This document shows positions 4,551-6,763 of a DNA stretch of 6,763 nt, one piece after another; the first letter of the stretch is position 1, and the number at the start of each line of letters is the position of its first letter. Source of the DNA: Deltaproteobacteria bacterium (GTDB taxonomy: Bacteria; Myxococcota_A; Polyangia; Palsa-1104; JAEUJZ01); NCBI GenBank assembly GCA_017990795.1, contig JAGNNG010000097.1, forward strand, positions 1 to 6,763. The letters are read 5' to 3'. The translations under genes were made by a program, and so were the position numbers. The notes under the pieces were generated by a model. That model saw only the letters and a program-made list of their open reading frames with translations. It searched no databases and was not told the origin of the DNA.

Positions 4551-6763
4551 TTAGCGGTGATCTTGGCGCAGCTGATTTGCCGCCTGGGCTTCTAGGGCGG
4601 CGCGGCTTGGATTGCCTGCGCGTGCCTCCAGCTGAGCACGTAGCTCGTGCGCGCGGGCCTGGAGCGGCCAGGCGACGGTGGGCTCTAGCATGCGCTGCAG
4701 GTAGTCGCGCGCCTCATCGAAACGGTCGTGGGATAGCGCTGCTTGCGCCAGCACCAGCAATAGGCCTGGGTCGGCGGCAAGCTGAAGCCATTTTTGGGCC
4801 AGCTGCTCGGCGACGGCTTGCTGCTGCGCGGTGCCGCGTAGGATCTGCAGCTCCAGCAGGCCACTGCGGAGCGCCCGGGTCTGCGGGTCTGGCCCGAGCT
4901 TTGGTGCGACGGTGGCTGCCAGCTCGACAGCCTGCTCGGCGAGAGCGGCTTGGCCAAGCCAGACCAGGCTTTGACGGGCGCTAACCGCATCGCTACCAGC
5001 CTCAAGCTCATCTTGAGCGACAGCGTGCTGCGCGACCGTCGCAATCAGCGACCACGGCGGTTTTGGCAGCGTGCCCAGATAGTCTAGGACCTCGGCTCGA
5101 AGCTGGGCTGGCGACAGCGGTGGTGGCAGCTCACCGTTGGGCAGGATGGCAAGAAACTCAGCTGGGGTCAGGCGCAGCGTGAGGGCGCTTTCGTAAATGT
5201 GCAGACGCTGTAGTCGGTGTCCGTCGGATATGGCCTGCCGCAGCACTGGCAGCGCCTGGTCGCGACGGTTCTTTGACCACAGCAGCTGTGCCACCAGCAG
5301 CTGCGCAAACGGCTCGCGCGGGTTTACGCACAGGGCTCGGTTCAGCCAGGCCGTGGTCTCGGGTCGCTGCTCGCGCCACAGCCGCGCGGCCACCAGGGTA
5401 AACAAGTGACTGTCCAGCAGATGCCGCTGCGCCATGCCTTGTCCTTGCGTCAGCACTTGCGAGGTCGGCACCTGCGGGTCGCGCACTGCTTGGGCCAGCG
5501 CTGCACCGTCTTCATCGTGGCTGGGGCAGGTCCGAAGCACCCAAATGGCCAGCACCAGCGTCGTGGCTCCCAGCAGCGCCAGCCAGCGGGTCGGGAGCTG
5601 CCAGCGCGGCTGCTCAATCAGGGCAGTCAGCGCCAGCACCGGGAGCACGACGCCGCCTACTTGCAGGTTAAAGTCCACTAGGTTGTGCAGGGCGACGGCG
5701 AGTAGCGCGATCAGTGCAGCCTCGCGAAGCAGGGTGCGATGTCCGGCGTTTTTTCGACGCTGCAGCCCTTTATAAGCGGAGTGAGCGGCCAGCCCCAGCA
5801 GCAGCAGCAGCAGCCCGGCAATCGGGACGCCCCAGTCGATGACGGCTTGTAGCCACTCGTTTTCTAGGTAGACAAAGCGGGTCTGTCCGGACAGTCGGTG
5901 CAGTCCTTGGAAGGCATTTTCAAAGGCTCCGCGTCCGACGCCCAGAACCAGATGGCCGCGCAACAGCGGCAGGGCTTCAAACCAGGCAAAGACCTTGCTT
6001 CCCGGCAGCAGAAGCTCGCGGCGCTGGGTGGCGCTCAGCCGCAGCAGCAGGCTGTCGTGTGCCGTTTGGTGGAGCAGCAGAAACCCGGAAACCGCAACCA
6101 GCGCCAGAAGAGGCCACAACAGCAGCGCGACTCGGGGTCGGTTGGTGTTGCTGTGTGCGGAATCCGGTCGATGGCGGAAGGCGCGCCACAGGACCAGCAG
6201 CTGCCCCAGCACTCCCACCAGAATTCCGGCGCGCGACAGGGTGCCGACCAGCGTTACGTTGAGCAGTGCAAGCTGCGCGGTTAGCAGTGCTCGCCACTTG
6301 GTGGCTGGGGTACCTGGGCCGTCGCTGAGTAGGATGCCCAGCGTCAGGATAGCGCCAATTCCCATAAGCGCGGCCATGTGGTTGCTGTTGTACAAAGCGG
6401 CGGGGAAGAGGGCCCGGGTCGCTCCCTCTGCGGGTACGCCCAGCGGCGGTGGCAGTGGCACGCCCAGCGCAGCTAGCAGACCCAGGGCTGCCACGCTGCC
6501 TGCGCTTATGCTAACGAGCAGTCCCAGTCGATGGCCGTCACCTCGGTGTCGCAGCTGCAGCGACAACGCCAGTAGTGCGCACAGGTAGCCCAAAAGTCGC
6601 GCGACTTCGTTCAGACTGGCCGAGGGATCCACCGATAGCGGCAGGGCACGGGTCGCCGTGGTCGCAAGGACTCCCCCCAGCGGAGCGAGTCCAAGACGCA
6701 GGGTCTGGTCAGTACCGGGAGCCAGCCAGGCACGGACCCCAGGTGGCAGCGGCACGCACTGCA
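4551..6763 (-). CDS. O-antigen ligase/polymerase-like (Wzy/WaaL) membrane protein with helical-repeat C-terminus (5' partial)
   Basis: Inner-membrane Wzy_C-type protein that would join or transfer undecaprenyl-linked glycan on the periplasmic side. The frame is open to the right edge. A GTG at 6755 is a possible start, but the in-frame codons before it (Q, C) and the phrase VPLPPGVRAWLAPG, usual in the interior of this family, argue that the true start lies outside the window. Counting from that GTG there are about ten membrane spans between residues 50 and 408. Family marks are YNSNHMAAL (122-130), GTLSRAGILVG (171-181), GVGRGAFENAF (272-282), the periplasmic-loop motif LENEWLQAVIDWGVP (297-311) and HNLVDFNLQ (357-365). 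The loop has Glu (E298) where many relatives have His in HNxYLQ. Residues about 410-734 are soluble and helical with TPR-like pairs, e.g. 464-510 and 665-690, perhaps for binding partners in the periplasm. Ligase, polymerase and protein O-glycosylase cannot be separated by sequence alone. Confidence 0.9.
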   Translation of the reverse strand, partial: QCVPLPPGVRAWLAPGTDQTLRLGLAPLGGVLATTATRALPLSVDPSASLNEVARLLGYLCALLALSLQLRHRGDGHRLGLLVSISAGSVAALGLLAALGVPLPPPLGVPAEGATRALFPAALYNSNHMAALMGIGAILTLGILLSDGPGTPATKWRALLTAQLALLNVTLVGTLSRAGILVGVLGQLLVLWRAFRHRPDSAHSNTNRPRVALLLWPLLALVAVSGFLLLHQTAHDSLLLRLSATQRRELLLPGSKVFAWFEALPLLRGHLVLGVGRGAFENAFQGLHRLSGQTRFVYLENEWLQAVIDWGVPIAGLLLLLLGLAAHSAYKGLQRRKNAGHRTLLREAALIALLAVALHNLVDFNLQVGGVVLPVLALTALIEQPRWQLPTRWLALLGATTLVLAIWVLRTCPSHDEDGAALAQAVRDPQVPTSQVLTQGQGMAQRHLLDSHLFTLVAARLWREQRPETTAWLNRALCVNPREPFAQLLVAQLLWSKNRRDQALPVLRQAISDGHRLQRLHIYESALTLRLTPAEFLAILPNGELPPPLSPAQLRAEVLDYLGTLPKPPWSLIATVAQHAVAQDELEAGSDAVSARQSLVWLGQAALAEQAVELAATVAPKLGPDPQTRALRSGLLELQILRGTAQQQAVAEQLAQKWLQLAADPGLLLVLAQAALSHDRFDEARDYLQRMLEPTVAWPLQARAHELRAQLEARAGNPSRAALEAQAANQLRQDHR
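5796..5813. repeat. Triplet repeat (CAG)6 within the ligase gene
   Basis: Six perfect CAG units on the plus strand read as six consecutive CTG Leu codons in a membrane span just after the loop motif. The tract is in frame, so slippage by whole units would only lengthen or shorten the Leu run. It most likely reflects the strong preference for CTG leucine in this genome. Confidence 0.7.

Noticed and set aside
5995..6588. A 197-codon plus-strand open frame
   Set aside because: It lies antisense to the ligase gene, and its translation is Arg/Ser-rich with no domain. High GC lowers stop frequency, and the minus strand carries a clear family match.
6751..6755. GTG at 6755 as the true start of the ligase gene
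   Set aside because: The frame is open through the window edge, no ribosome binding site can be judged, and the first visible residues look like the interior of the family, so the gene is treated as truncated.

Overview
The window is GC-rich (about 60-70 % in lines I counted) and almost wholly coding. All four genes I can support lie on the minus strand, so they read from right to left. The gene types suggest a Gram-negative predatory or social deltaproteobacterium-like lineage such as Myxococcota or Bradymonadota. They are a Hanks-type Ser/Thr kinase with a membrane anchor and a PEGA-type outer domain, an outer-membrane beta-barrel protein, and a large polysaccharide ligase or polymerase with a helical-repeat tail. 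The taxonomic placement is inference from gene style, not from a marker gene.

In transcription order, the right end (4551 to the window edge) holds a Wzy/WaaL-type membrane protein whose N-terminus is cut off by the edge. After a 127-base gap comes a GT4-type glycosyltransferase (3254-4423). It overlaps by 4 bases (ATGA) a secreted 539-residue beta-barrel candidate (1638-3257). After a 246-base gap containing an AT-rich patch comes the Ser/Thr kinase (1391 to the left edge), which is cut off by the edge and carries an apparent one-base frameshift in its transmembrane segment.

The first three genes fit one job: building and exporting a surface polysaccharide. The glycosyltransferase would add a sugar in the cytoplasm, the Wzy/WaaL-type protein would polymerise or transfer the glycan at the periplasmic face of the inner membrane, and the barrel could be the outer-membrane conduit or a structural partner. 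The tight coupling of glycosyltransferase and barrel supports a shared pathway, but the barrel's function is inferred from context. The kinase may be an independent regulator or may respond to envelope state.

I see no RNA gene, CRISPR array, insertion sequence or integrase. The long plus-strand open frames are antisense shadows of the minus-strand genes. The points most worth a second look are the kinase frameshift, the Glu in place of the usual His in the ligase loop, and the unrecognised barrel coupled to the glycosyltransferase.
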